NCBI GenBank assembly: GCA_949538735.1
Contig: CATGLK010000006.1
Location: forward strand, 25,774-89,773
Source: an uncultured Clostridia bacterium
GTDB lineage: Bacteria; Bacillota; Clostridia; TANB77; CAG-508
DNA: 64,000 bases
Direction of reading: 5' to 3'
Shown here: positions 27,107 to 36,133 of the stretch, one piece after another
How the letters are laid out: every line of letters begins with the position of its first letter
How positions within the stretch are numbered: position 1 is the first letter of the stretch
Program-made: the position numbers and the translations under genes
Notes under the pieces: model-generated
The model's input: only the letters and a program-made list of their open reading frames with translations
What the model was told of the DNA's origin: nothing
Database searches by the model: none

Positions 27107-28853
27107 TTATTCCTCCTTTTTATTTCCCATATATATAATGTTTCTTGAACATATTCCTGAAATTATTAAGTCTTGATAGTCTGCTGCTTTTGAATTTGTT
27201 TCATATCCATTGATCATACTAATTAAGTTATTCACTTTTTTATTCCTTAAGTCAATTTTATATCCATATTTTTTATACATTGTTATGATTGATTGTTTTA
27301 ACTTTAATGATGTTGACAATTCTAAAAATGGTATAACTAATCCATGATTTCTTTTTTCAGATTCACTGTTACTAACTAAGTAATATATTGCTTGTCCTGC
27401 TGCAAAATAAAATTCTTCATCTGTTTCACATACAGCTAGATTGTTGCTTTCAGTTTTCTCTTTTAATTCACTATATAACTTCTTTATTCTGTCTCCCATT
27501 TCTGCTTTACCTCCTATTTCATAATATTTTAATAAGTTCAATCTAAAATTTTGTGCATATGCTATTTCTTCTATATTTATATAATCTTTATCAATAAATT
27601 TTTGCAATATCATTTGTTTTGTCATATTGTCTAAACATGTTACAAATCCCTCTTTTATATTTTTTATAAAGTAATTCAACATTGATTGTCTAGTAGTAAT
27701 TAATATATTTACTTGTTTATCACTAAAAACTCCTGCTTTGGCTTTTATATCATTGTTGTAATAATTTGCTACTAGTTTGTTGTTGTAATAATACTTGTCA
27801 ATTTTTTGTTCTAAGGCTTTTGGATCTTCTATATTGTTTTCTTCCAAACCTTCTATGTTTAAGTAATCTTTCATTTTTATTGGCTTCATCTTTTTTCTTC
27901 GATTTACAATAGAAAAGTCTTCTATTATTGGCTTTCCATTACTCGTTGTTTTATATAAATATAAACATTCACCTTTTTCTGTATTTTTTTCAAATATTTC
28001 TATATTTGTAAATTTAAAGTCAAATGGTATATAAATACTATTAATTGGTTTTCCTTTTTCATCTACTAAATTGTTAATCCATTCAAAGAATTTTTTACTA
28101 ATAATTGCTTCTTTTAACGAAATTCTATATGGTACTTTGAATTTTGTTGATTTAAGCTCTAAATATGGCTTTTTGCTGTTTAGTCCGCATATTATCATTT
28201 GATAATCCCCATATTTCTCCGTTTAGCTCTATATTATAATCATTTTTGTTGAATATTCTTGGATATAGATATCTATTTCCTTCTTTTCTATATTTTTCAA
28301 TATCTTTTTCTATAAAAATTTTTACATATTTTTTGTCTGATAAGTTATTTGCTTCAATTTCTTCAATTATTTTTGGAATGGCATTTTTTATTTTAATTTT
28401 ACATGTTTGTAATTCTTCTTCGTCTATGTTTTCTAAATTTATTGTTTCTAAAATTCTTTTTGCCTTTTTGTCCTTTGTTTCTTCTAAAAATGTGTTGAAA
28501 TATTTGTCTATTGCTTCTTCTAGCTGTTCTTGTGTCAACATTTTTTCTTTATTTGTTCCTATTTTAGGCAATATGTCACATTTTATAAATAGTGTGTAAT
28601 AATTATTGCTATGTATTTTCTTCGTCGTATCTATTGGTTTGTTCATGTCTATTAAATTACTGTTATATTCTGCTTCTTTAAACCATTTATATAATTCGCT
28701 TTGCTCTGTTTGATTTCTTTTTATTGTTAGTCTTTCTATTGTATCATCTTTATTTATTCTAAAATATGTTCCATCTTTGGGTATATAATTATCTAGTATA
28801 GTTTTTTCCATATTCTCTGCATTTTTAAAGATTTTTATCAAGTCGCTTACCAT
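27107..28853 (-). CDS. cas8b: Cascade large subunit Cas8b with one CGG frameshift
   Basis: The reading frame breaks once, at an in-frame CGG (28187-28185). The 5' part (28853 to about 28188) ends ...GEIWGLSNDNM, then CGG ACT runs to a stop 22 bases later. Skipping the C gives ATG GGA CTA AAC, that is NDNMGLNSKKPYLE, the conserved Cas8b motif, and continues to 27107. The repaired protein has 581 residues, normal for Cas8b/Csh1, the PAM-reading large subunit. Apart from this base the gene has no stop or frame damage. Either it is a fresh one-base mutation that disables interference, or CGG is read with a +1 shift as in ten other places here. Confidence 0.88.
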
Positions 28854-28868
28854 ATGTTCCTCCTTCCC

Positions 28869-29555
28869 TTATTTACTTGCTAAGTACCCTAGCCCAATCG
28901 TGTTTTTTTCTAACATTCCTGTAGCTTTCATAAAGAAAGCTAGGTCTTGCGATAATTTATCTGTTTTTATTTCCATTACAAATTTGTTTCCTATTAGATT
29001 TGTATGTTTGTATGGAATTTTCACAGGTTTTATATTTGTTTGTCTAATTGCTTGGATGAATAGTGTGTCTTCTGGAACTTCTGCGTTGAAGTATTGATTA
29101 TATTTTCTTATTGCGTTTTTGCATGTTCTTACTATTATTTCTTCTAGTCCGTCTTCTTTTTTCCAATATCTTTTTTCCATCATCGTTGCTAATACTGGTG
29201 ATAGTGTTGTCATCTCTGTTATGAATTTTTGAGAGTAACTTTTTATTTCTGTTGATATTATTTTTGCATTTGATTCTGTTAGTGGTAATACTCTTTTTAG
29301 GTTTGCTAGAAATATTTTGTTTATACTTCTGATGTTAAATACATATATTCTGTCTTTTTTATATATCTTGTCTTTTTCTATTGGGTTTAGGCTACTATAT
29401 GTGTAATATTTGTATTCGTTTTTTTCGTGCATCTCTCTTAGTTTTTCATTGTACAGCATTGCATTGTTTATTAAATTGTTTAAGAAACTATACATTTGGT
29501 CGTTTGTTATGTCTTCTTTTAGTTGCATTGTTACTGTTAATTCATGATAGTTCAT
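28869..29555 (-). CDS. cas6: crRNA-processing endonuclease Cas6
   Basis: A 228-residue RAMP endoribonuclease that cuts pre-crRNA in the repeat. The N-terminus NYHELTVTMQLKEDI and the C-terminal Gly-rich loop NTIGLGYLASK are Cas6 hallmarks; LFIQAIRQTNIKPVKIPYKHTN is the second RAMP strand region. First large gene of the Cascade operon, 15 bp before cas8b. GGAGG lies eight bases before the ATG. Confidence 0.92.
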   Translation of the reverse strand: MNYHELTVTMQLKEDITNDQMYSFLNNLINNAMLYNEKLREMHEKNEYKYYTYSSLNPIEKDKIYKKDRIYVFNIRSINKIFLANLKRVLPLTESNAKIISTEIKSYSQKFITEMTTLSPVLATMMEKRYWKKEDGLEEIIVRTCKNAIRKYNQYFNAEVPEDTLFIQAIRQTNIKPVKIPYKHTNLIGNKFVMEIKTDKLSQDLAFFMKATGMLEKNTIGLGYLASK

Positions 29556-29596
29556 TTTTTCACCTCCTTCAATTATATTTTATATAAATATTTTGG

Positions 29597-29755
29597 CTAT
29601 GATTTATTATTAAAAAACTTTAATAGCATATTTAATACCCTCGGAATACTTTTTTCTTGTTTTATTTCATTGTTAATTGTGATACTTAGGTTTGTTATTT
29701 TTAGTCTTTCAGCTTGTATTCCTCCAAATTTTGATTTTGTTTTTTTATTGTTCAT
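29597..29755 (-). CDS. 52-residue small protein at the head of the Cascade operon
   Basis: A short frame starting MNNKKTKSKFGGIQAERLK and ending MLLKFFNNKS, with a strong ribosome site (AAGGAG eight bases before the ATG). It ends 41 bp upstream of cas6 on the same strand and starts about 70 bp after the degenerate mini-array. The product is basic and soluble; I recognise no family. Its place, first in the operon and directly behind a CRISPR-like regulatory RNA, suggests a Cas-associated accessory or a toxin-like product, but that is inference. Confidence 0.6.
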   Translation of the reverse strand: MNNKKTKSKFGGIQAERLKITNLSITINNEIKQEKSIPRVLNMLLKFFNNKS

Positions 29756-29824
29756 TCCGTTTTCTCCTTGTATTTTATTGTATTTATTTTAAAAATCTTT
29801 ATGTATTGAATTTTAATTTAATAT

Positions 29825-29913
29825 GATAAAATACATTGCATGTATAGGTATAACATATGCATATTATAAACGTCTTTCTGTATGTTTAAATATACTTTTG
29901 TATTCGAGTCTAC
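29825..29913 (-). CRISPR. Degenerate two-repeat mini-array upstream of the Cascade operon
   Basis: Two pseudo-repeats, 29884-29913 (minus strand GTAGACTCGAATACAAAAGT then ATATTTAAAC) and 29825-29854 (GTTATACCTATACATGCAAT then GTATTTTATC), flank a 29-nt pseudo-spacer. About 20 of 30 positions of each match the functional repeat; the 8-nt handle ATTTAAAC differs at one base. The pseudo-spacer contains TTATAATATGC. Spacing, handle and the promoter just upstream suggest an expressed single guide, not random decay. The layout is like CreA/CreR-type regulatory crRNAs known from other type I systems. Confidence 0.6.
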
Positions 29914-29920
29914 GTTGTTC

Positions 29921-29949
29921 ATTATACGTTCTTACTTTTGGATTTTCAA
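29921..29949 (-). promoter_or_regulatory. Promoter of the mini-array and Cascade operon
   Basis: TTGAAA (29949-29944), exactly 17 bp, TATAAT (29926-29921) on the minus strand. The -35 lies in CACTTGAAAA, matching the CACTTGGAAA block of both array leaders. The predicted start (about 29914) is the base before the first pseudo-repeat. Confidence 0.7.
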
Positions 29950-30021
29950 GTGTCTTTTTACTTCACTATCTCTAAACATATAACTTTATTATAATTATAT
30001 TCATTAGTGTTATAGCATAAA

Positions 30022-30057
30022 AATAACTGTGTACTTTTTTAAGTTTACACAGTTATT
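30022..30057 (-). terminator. Terminator of the dicarboxylate symporter gene
   Basis: AATAACTGTGTA and TACACAGTTATT, a 12-bp perfect stem followed by TTTTTAT on the minus strand, just past the stop codon. Confidence 0.8.
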
Positions 30058-30071
30058 CTATTTTTAAATTC

Positions 30072-31322
30072 TTATTTATTTAACCAATCTTTCCCGTCAA
30101 CAACCCTTGTAACCATCATAGAAGAAACCGTATCTCCTACAACATTAAGCATAGTTGCTGGTGGATCAATAATTGTAGCTATAATTGTCAAAATTGGAAG
30201 CGCTGCTACTGGATATCCAAGCATAGTAATAATTAGCATTTCTGAAATAGTTCCACCGCCAATTGGCACAGCTGTTATTAAAAGGTTTGCAAGTAATGCA
30301 ACTCCTACTACTCCTAAGACACTTCCTGGCGTTGCTAAGCTTGTTCCAAATAAGCATACTAAGAACATTATTTTAAATACCGAACCTATTATTGAACCGT
30401 CTTTATGGAAGCTTGTTCCTAATGGTATTGTTGTTTCTGCTATATCGTCTGGTACACCCATTTTTTTAGCACATTCAACATTTACTGGTATTGATGCTGC
30501 ACTAGAACATGTTGCTAATGCTGTTAATGTTGATGGTATTGCGTTTTTCCAAAATGCTACTATTCCTTTTTTTCCACCTGCTATAAAAGCATATATTGTG
30601 TACACAATAAAGTAAAATGCTATTGCTACAATTGTATATATTACAAATGTTTTTAAGTAGCCTACTGCTATTGAAGCTCCAAAGCTTCCTACCAATGCTG
30701 CAAAATAGCATCCTAATCCTACTGGTGCAAAGTACATTATGATTTTTACTATGTTTCCAACTATTTCATTTGCTGATACTAGAAAATCATATACAGGCTT
30801 TCCTTTTTCTCCTGCCATATTTGTTGCAATTCCAAATATTACTGATGCAATTAGAAGTGCTACAATGTTATCTTTTGATAACAATTTTGAAAAGTCATTT
30901 ACTGTTAATAAATTAACTGTTCTGTCTGCAATTGTTAGTTTTTCCTCGTCTGTTTCTTCATCACTTGTCGTTTCTTGTAATGAAGCTCTAATTTGTTCTC
31001 CGTCTTCTGGGTTTACTAGTTTTACAAAATATGTACTAACAAATCCTATGATTACTGCAATAATTGATGTGAATATGAATACACAAATTATCGTAATCAT
31101 AATTTTTCCTATTCTTTTTGGTTGTTTCATTTTTGCAATTGATGTGGTTATTGTTAAGAATATTAGTGGTACAATTATTACCAGTAATAGATTTAAAAAT
31201 AAATCTCCCAACGGACTTAAAATTGTTGCTTTTTCTTGGAATATAATTCCTACAATGGCACCAACAATAATAGCAACTAATAAAATTATTGTTGATTTGT
31301 AATTTGATAAAAATTTTTTCAT
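30072..31322 (-). CDS. Dicarboxylate/amino acid:cation symporter
   Basis: A 416-residue transporter of the DAACS family (GltP/SstT type) with eight membrane helices and two re-entrant loops. Visible family segments are LLLVIIVPLIFLTITTSI, the Ser-rich hairpin TCSSAASIPVNVECAKKMG, TTIPLGTSFHKDGSIIG in place of the usual NMDG region, and PIGGGTISEMLIITMLGYP. It should import acidic or small neutral amino acids (or dicarboxylates) with Na+ or H+. A charged loop of about 40 residues (ETTSDEETDEEKL) after the third helix is an insertion. The gene stands alone. Confidence 0.9.
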   Translation of the reverse strand: MKKFLSNYKSTIILLVAIIVGAIVGIIFQEKATILSPLGDLFLNLLLVIIVPLIFLTITTSIAKMKQPKRIGKIMITIICVFIFTSIIAVIIGFVSTYFVKLVNPEDGEQIRASLQETTSDEETDEEKLTIADRTVNLLTVNDFSKLLSKDNIVALLIASVIFGIATNMAGEKGKPVYDFLVSANEIVGNIVKIIMYFAPVGLGCYFAALVGSFGASIAVGYLKTFVIYTIVAIAFYFIVYTIYAFIAGGKKGIVAFWKNAIPSTLTALATCSSAASIPVNVECAKKMGVPDDIAETTIPLGTSFHKDGSIIGSVFKIMFLVCLFGTSLATPGSVLGVVGVALLANLLITAVPIGGGTISEMLIITMLGYPVAALPILTIIATIIDPPATMLNVVGDTVSSMMVTRVVDGKDWLNK

Positions 31323-31479
31323 AATACTACCTCTTTCTAATGTAAGGTAACTAAAAATATAATTATATCTTTAGAATTTGTTATTATTATATATTACAAT
31401 ATTCGGTTTTTCAAGTATTTATGACATATTTTGTGTATTTTGCGAAATAAATTTTAAAAAACAAATTTTCGTATATCTA

Positions 31480-31508
31480 TTGAAAAAGTGAAAGAAAATT
31501 GGTATACT
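31480..31508 (+). promoter_or_regulatory. Promoter of the Bro-N gene
   Basis: TTGAAA at 31480-31485, 17-bp spacer, TATACT at 31503-31508, 40 bp before the ATG. Confidence 0.65.
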
Positions 31509-31547
31509 TGGAGCATAATAATAAATTTATAAAGGAATGATGCCTAA

Positions 31548-32426
31548 ATGAAAAATGTTAAATTAGAAACAATTTCAAATCTTTTCGAAGGAAAAGAAAT
31601 AAGAAGCATTTGGGATAGTGAAAAGGAAGATTACTATTTTAGTGTTGTTGATGTAGTTAGCGTATTAACTGAAAGTAATAATCCAAGAAATTATTGGAAT
31701 ACGCTAAAAAGAAGAATGACAGAAAAAGAAAAGAGCGAGTTGTACGCAAAATGCGTACAACTGAAAATGAAATCTCAAAAAGATGGAAAAAGTTATTTAA
31801 CAGATACATTAGATACACAAGGAATATTAAGATTAATCGAATCAATTCCAAGTCCCAAAGCAGAGCCATTTAAACTTTGGCTTGCTCAAATGGGAAAAGA
31901 GAGAATTGATGAAGTATTTGACCCAGAACTTGCTGTTAATCGTGCTGTTGATTATTATAGAAGTCGTGGATATGATGACAAATGGATTAAGCAAAGATTA
32001 ACAGGAGTTGTTGATAGACGTAAACTTACAGATGTATGGAAAGAAAGAGGTATAACTAAAAATGTTGAATATGGGATACTTACAAACGAAATTTATGAAG
32101 AATGGTCTGGTATGAAAGCTTCAGAATACAAAGAATTTAAAGGAATTAGAAAAGAGTCATTAAGAGATAATATGACAGATATAGAAGTTACCCTAACAGA
32201 TCTAGGAGAAATTGCAACAAGAGAACTTGCGCAAGAACACAAGCCTTATGGATTAAAAGAAAATATAAAAATAGCTAAAATGGGTGGAAATGTTGCAAAA
32301 GTAGCTAGAGATAATTTAGAAGAAAAATTAGGAAAAACAGTCATTACTAAAAATAATGCACTAAACTATACATATTTAGATAATAAGAAAAAACAAAAAT
32401 CACTAAACTCAAATGATAAAAAGTAA
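31548..32426 (+). CDS. Bro-N domain protein, antirepressor-like
   Basis: A 292-residue protein whose first 115 residues form a Bro-N/antirepressor-type DNA-binding domain (IRSIWDSEKEDYYFSVVDVVSVL then NYWNTLKRRM). The C-terminal part (about 150-270) is a conserved extension seen in stand-alone Bro-N proteins related to DinD, with the LTDLGEIATRELAQ region. Such proteins occur in prophages and as solitary chromosomal genes. It has its own promoter and a strong terminator, and no phage genes adjoin it here. Confidence 0.85.
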   Translation: MKNVKLETISNLFEGKEIRSIWDSEKEDYYFSVVDVVSVLTESNNPRNYWNTLKRRMTEKEKSELYAKCVQLKMKSQKDGKSYLTDTLDTQGILRLIESIPSPKAEPFKLWLAQMGKERIDEVFDPELAVNRAVDYYRSRGYDDKWIKQRLTGVVDRRKLTDVWKERGITKNVEYGILTNEIYEEWSGMKASEYKEFKGIRKESLRDNMTDIEVTLTDLGEIATRELAQEHKPYGLKENIKIAKMGGNVAKVARDNLEEKLGKTVITKNNALNYTYLDNKKKQKSLNSNDKK

Positions 32427-32445
32427 AATAGTTACTAAGCATTAA

Positions 32446-32489
32446 AAGTATGATGTCTCAAAATTAATTAGTTTTGAGATATCATACTT
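32446..32489. terminator. Terminator after the Bro-N gene
   Basis: AAGTATGATGTCTCAAAA pairs with TTTTGAGATATCATACTT, an 18-bp stem with one mismatch. It is shared with the convergent small gene that ends at 32490. Confidence 0.85.
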
Positions 32490-32624
32490 CTATAATTCAA
32501 TTTTATCTTCATTGATGCAGTCTTCTAATGGCTCTTTAAGTCCTTTCACTATATCTTCTTTTAGCCCTGGAATAGCTGATATATATAACGTTTCAATCAA
32601 ATTATTATATTTTTCTTTATTCAT
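32490..32624 (-). CDS. 44-residue small protein, antitoxin-like
   Basis: A short frame beginning MNKEKYNNLIETLYISAIPG and ending EDCINEDKIEL, with GGAG ten bases ahead of the ATG. The ETLYxxxIPG...IVKGLKEPLEDC pattern resembles the C-terminal half of clostridial Phd/YefM-type antitoxins, so it may be a truncated antitoxin; no toxin gene adjoins. Recognition is from memory of the pattern only. Confidence 0.5.
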   Translation of the reverse strand: MNKEKYNNLIETLYISAIPGLKEDIVKGLKEPLEDCINEDKIEL

Positions 32625-32743
32625 AATAATATGCTCCTAACTTTTCTATATGTGTATTTCTATATTTTTTATGCTATGATATAATTATGACATATATTTT
32701 TACTTACGTCAATGCCAGAGAATGAAACGTTCGCAAGTTTACG

Positions 32744-33106
32744 TTATTCAAACGCCTGCTTTATATGTTCTATTTTGTAGTTACTATTATTCAAAAAAAC
32801 TTCAATCACATCAAATCTAGTAGGTTTGTCAGCAATCTTATTTTTAAAAATATAATATTTTGCAACATTTTTTATATGTTGTTGCTTTACCCTTTCAACC
32901 GCTTCACCAGGTCTACCATATTTTAGACTTGTACGTGCTTTTACCTCTACAAATACAAGTTCATTTGTAGTTTCATCATATGCAATAATATCTATTTCGC
33001 CTTGTCTGCACCTAAAATTTCTTTTTAATATTTTATAATCACTTTTTTCTAAGTATTGGCAAGCTAAATTTTCACCAATTTTTCCTGTTCCTTGATTTAA
33101 ATACAT
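32744..33106 (-). CDS. yraN: YraN family endonuclease-like protein (UPF0102)
   Basis: A 120-residue protein with the PD-(D/E)XK pattern of UPF0102: GEIDIIAYDE then VFVEVKARTS, preceded by GxxGENLACQYLEKSDYKIL. It overlaps the end of dprA by ten bases and is the last gene of yifB-dprA-yraN, a common grouping. The molecular role is not established; the fold suggests DNA cleavage or Holliday-junction-type processing. Confidence 0.9.
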   Translation of the reverse strand: MYLNQGTGKIGENLACQYLEKSDYKILKRNFRCRQGEIDIIAYDETTNELVFVEVKARTSLKYGRPGEAVERVKQQHIKNVAKYYIFKNKIADKPTRFDVIEVFLNNSNYKIEHIKQAFE

Positions 33107-34014
33107 TTATACCCTCCCGCTATTTTCTTTATAGCCCCATCTAATTCTAACATCAATAATGCATTTGTAATTTCGCTTATTGATTTATTAGATTTTTTTG
33201 CTATTTCATTTACTTCTTTGTTTCCGTTCTTAATTAACATATATACTTCTTTTTCTATTTTGTTTGTTAAGCGCACTTCAAGAGTTTTATTTATCTTTTG
33301 TTCTTGTATTTTATTCTTAATATTTTTATCTATATTTACTGTGCTAGCTTCTTTAAATTCGATGTATTTTAAAGATTTGAAATTATCAATAATATCTTTG
33401 GTTGAAGTAATTAAAATAGCTCCCTTTTTTATCAAATTATTTGTTCCCACTCCATATTTGTCATCTATTTCATGTGGCAACACAAAAACTTTTCTTCTTT
33501 GGCTTTCTGCTAGTTTTGCTGTTACACTTGTTCCACTTCTATGTGCTGCTTCTACCACTAACACTCCTATGGATAGTCCACTTACAATCCTGTTTCTTTC
33601 CAAAAACAAGTTTGACTTAGCTTCTGTATCTGGCGGATATTCACTTACTATAAGCCCGCCCTTTCTTATAATCTCTTTATACAACTCTATATTTTCCTTT
33701 GGAAATATGTGATTAAATCCATTTCCTAATACTGCTATTGTCTTTCCGCCAGCTTCCATTGTACCTATATGTGCTGCACTATCAATTCCTTTTGCCATTC
33801 CACTTGCAATAGTTATTTTTTGCATTGTTAATTCTGACGCGAATTTTTTTGCAAGTTTTTCACCATTTTGTGTACAATTTCGTGAGCCTACAATTGAAAT
33901 TATATTTTGTTTTAGTAATTCAGTATTTCCTTCTAAATATAATTGCTTGGGTGGATTTTTTATTTCTTTTAATTGTTTTGGATATTCTTTATCTTCTATT
34001 GTAATTTTTGTCAT
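33097..34014 (-). CDS. dprA: DNA processing protein DprA
   Basis: A 305-residue DprA, which loads RecA on incoming single-stranded DNA in transformation. The Rossmann-like core shows SIVGSRNCTQNGEKLAKKF, ASGMAKGIDSAAHIG, GNGFNHIFPKENIELY and ERNRIVSGLSIGVLVVEA. The C-terminal 70 residues form a winged-helix domain (NEIAKKSNKSISEITNALLMLELDG). It is shorter than average because the N-terminal SAM-like domain is absent, as in many clostridia. comEA further on suggests a competence gene set. Confidence 0.94.
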   Translation of the reverse strand: MTKITIEDKEYPKQLKEIKNPPKQLYLEGNTELLKQNIISIVGSRNCTQNGEKLAKKFASELTMQKITIASGMAKGIDSAAHIGTMEAGGKTIAVLGNGFNHIFPKENIELYKEIIRKGGLIVSEYPPDTEAKSNLFLERNRIVSGLSIGVLVVEAAHRSGTSVTAKLAESQRRKVFVLPHEIDDKYGVGTNNLIKKGAILITSTKDIIDNFKSLKYIEFKEASTVNIDKNIKNKIQEQKINKTLEVRLTNKIEKEVYMLIKNGNKEVNEIAKKSNKSISEITNALLMLELDGAIKKIAGGYKCI

Positions 34015-34119
34015 TTAAATTTTTTCCTTTCTCACTTTGCTCAAAAGGCACACATAGTTATTAAAAATTTTTAATTTTTCCAAACTTACTTTTATTGATA
34101 CTATATTTATATGTTCAAT

Positions 34120-35668
34120 TTAATTTTCAAAATATTTTCTATCCAAACTCCTATATTGAATTGCTTCTGCTAAATGTTGTGTTTTAATATCTCTAGAATT
34201 ATCTAAATCTGCTATCGTTCTTGCTACCTTTAAAATTCTTCCATATGCCCTTGCACTTAATCCTAATTTTTCAAATGCATCTTCTAAAATCTTTTTGCTT
34301 TTACTGTCTAACTTACAATATTTTTCAATTAGTGCTGGTGGCAATTCTGAGTTAGAAAATATTTCTTGTCCTTTGTATCTTTCTAATTGAATTCTTCTTG
34401 CCTTGTTTACTCTTTTTCTAATTTCTTCTGACGTTTCTTCTTTTTTATTCGAGTCTAATTTTTGATATGGCACTCTACTTACTTCTATTTGCAAATCTAT
34501 TCTGTCTAAAAGTGGGCCACTTATTTTACTTAAATATTTTCGAATTTGTTCTTTGGTACAATTACATTTTTGTGTATCTGAACCATAAAATCCACATGGA
34601 CATGGGTTCATACTTGCCAACAGCACAAATTTACAAGGATATGTAACTGCCATATTTAGTCTACTTATTGTTACAGTTTTATCTTCTAATGGTCCTCTTA
34701 AAGACTCTATTACTTTTTTATTAAATTCTGGTAGTTCGTCTAAGAATAAAACTCCATAATGTGCTAAACTTATTTCTCCGTGGTTTTGGAATCCTTCCAC
34801 CACCTATTAATGACGTTGTTGTTATTGTGTGGTGTGGACTTTTAAATGGTCTTGTTAAAATCATTGGGTTTTCTTCTGATAATAATCCTGCTATACTGTG
34901 AATTTTTGTTACTTCTAGTGCTTCTTCAAAGCTGATATCTGGTAATATACTTGGGAACCTTTTAGCTAACATTGTCTTTCCAGAGCCGAGGAACACCGAA
35001 TTAATGCACAATTGTGACTTCCTGCCGCTGATACTTCTAATGCTCTTTTCACAAGTTCTTGCCCTTTTACTTCTGAAAAATCAAACTGATATTTTGCTTG
35101 ATTTTGTGAATTAAATTTTTTTGTCTTTGTTTTTTCAATATATGAATTTCCATTCAAATATTCTATGATTTCTCCTAAATGGTTAATTGGTAATATTTCT
35201 AGTCCGTCAACTATTTGTGCTTCATTTTCATTTTGTTTTGGCAGAACTATTCTCTTTATTCCAATCCTTTTGGTTTCTATACAAATTGGTAGAATTCCGT
35301 TTATTTTCTCCACACTTCCATATAAAGATAGTTCACCTACAAAAATAGTATCTTTTAAAAATTCTGCTAAATACGGATTACTAATCTGTCTACTTGCAAT
35401 CAAAATACCTAAGGCTATTGGTAAATCAAACTTTGAGCCTTCCTTTTTTGTATTTGCTGGTGCTAAGTTTACAATTATTTTTCTACTTAATATCTCTCCT
35501 TGTGTATTTTTTATAGCTGTTTTAACTCTTTCTTTCGCTTCTTTTACACTTGCATCTGGTAACCCGAACTATCTCGAAATGCGGAAGCCCTGCTGATATA
35601 TCCACTTGTATAGATACTAAATATCCATTTAGCCCTTGCAACGCCATACTTTGTACTGTTGATAACAT
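34120..35668 (-). CDS. yifB: YifB/ComM family Mg-chelatase-like AAA ATPase with four CGG frameshifts
   Basis: The gene is broken in zero frame at four in-frame CGG codons: 35566-35564 (GTT CGG GTT), 34998-34996 (ATT CGG TGT), 34988-34986 (CCT CGG CTC) and 34780-34778 (CCA CGG AGA). Skipping the C each time gives [31 protein letters not shown] (the Walker A loop) and [17 protein letters not shown], all conserved YifB/ComM motifs. The repaired protein is 514 residues, the usual length. Between the breaks it is undamaged, from [16 protein letters not shown] to FLDELPEF, the CPCGFYG Cys cluster and a normal C-terminus. ComM promotes branch migration in transformation. Start at 35668 with AAAGGA upstream. 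Confidence 0.9.
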
Positions 35669-35683
35669 TTGCTTCCTTTCTTT

Positions 35684-35857
35684 TATGTTTGGATATCTGA
35701 GATCACTACAATTGGTAAAATAATTATTAAATGGTATGAAATATTTGCTGAAAGTGAGAATTTCAAAATTTATTTATATAATTTTATAGGGATTTTATAA
35801 ATGAATAACTATTAAATAAAGGGGTTCAATTGTAATGACCTCAGATATCCAAACATA
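35684..35857. mobile_element. 174-bp MITE with 31-bp terminal inverted repeats
   Basis: Left end 35684-35714 reads TATGTTTGGATATCTGAGAT then CACTACAATTG; the right end 35827-35857 is its complement with two mismatches. The 112 bp inside are AT-rich and non-coding. Size, long inverted ends and lack of a gene fit a miniature inverted-repeat transposable element. The ends lie in T-rich sequence, so a target duplication cannot be read. It begins 15 bp upstream of the yifB start codon and may supply its promoter. Confidence 0.75.
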
Positions 35858-35922
35858 TTTTGTTTTTTTTGATTATTTTTTTGATTTAATTTCGATTTAA
35901 AATTTTTGATTTAAATTAAATT

Positions 35923-35992
35923 AGTATTGCAATAAATGTTTAACTGTAAATCTTTTTATAGCTTAACAGAAATTTTTACAAATTGCAATACT
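35923..35992. other. Hairpin-forming intergenic sequence
   Basis: AGTATTGCAAT (35923-35933) and ATTGCAATACT (35982-35992) are perfect inverted repeats, with GTTTAAC/CTTAAC pairing inside and a run of seven T after the right arm. Possibly a terminator or another small repeat. With the MITE and the GGGGACGG repeat it fills the 465-bp gap before the DUF6512 gene. Confidence 0.5.
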
Positions 35993-36035
35993 TTTTTTAA
36001 AATTTCCCGAAAAACATTTCGACAAAATTCGACAA

Positions 36036-36122
36036 ATTGCCATTGGGGACGGTCCTTTTTGGCAATTTATTGCCATTTATCTCCGTCCCTGTTGGCAATA
36101 AATTGCCACTGGGGACACTCCT
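36036..36122. repeat. Dispersed palindromic repeat (GGGGACGGACC element), copy 3
   Basis: Three GGGGAC-type units in tandem: ATTGCCATTGGGGACGGTCC, TATCTCCGTCCCTGTTGGCA, and TTGCCACTGGGGACACTCC, joined by TTTGGCAATTTATTGCC. It abuts the 3' end of the DUF6512 gene. Confidence 0.85.
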
Positions 36123-36133
36123 TGAATTTTCCG

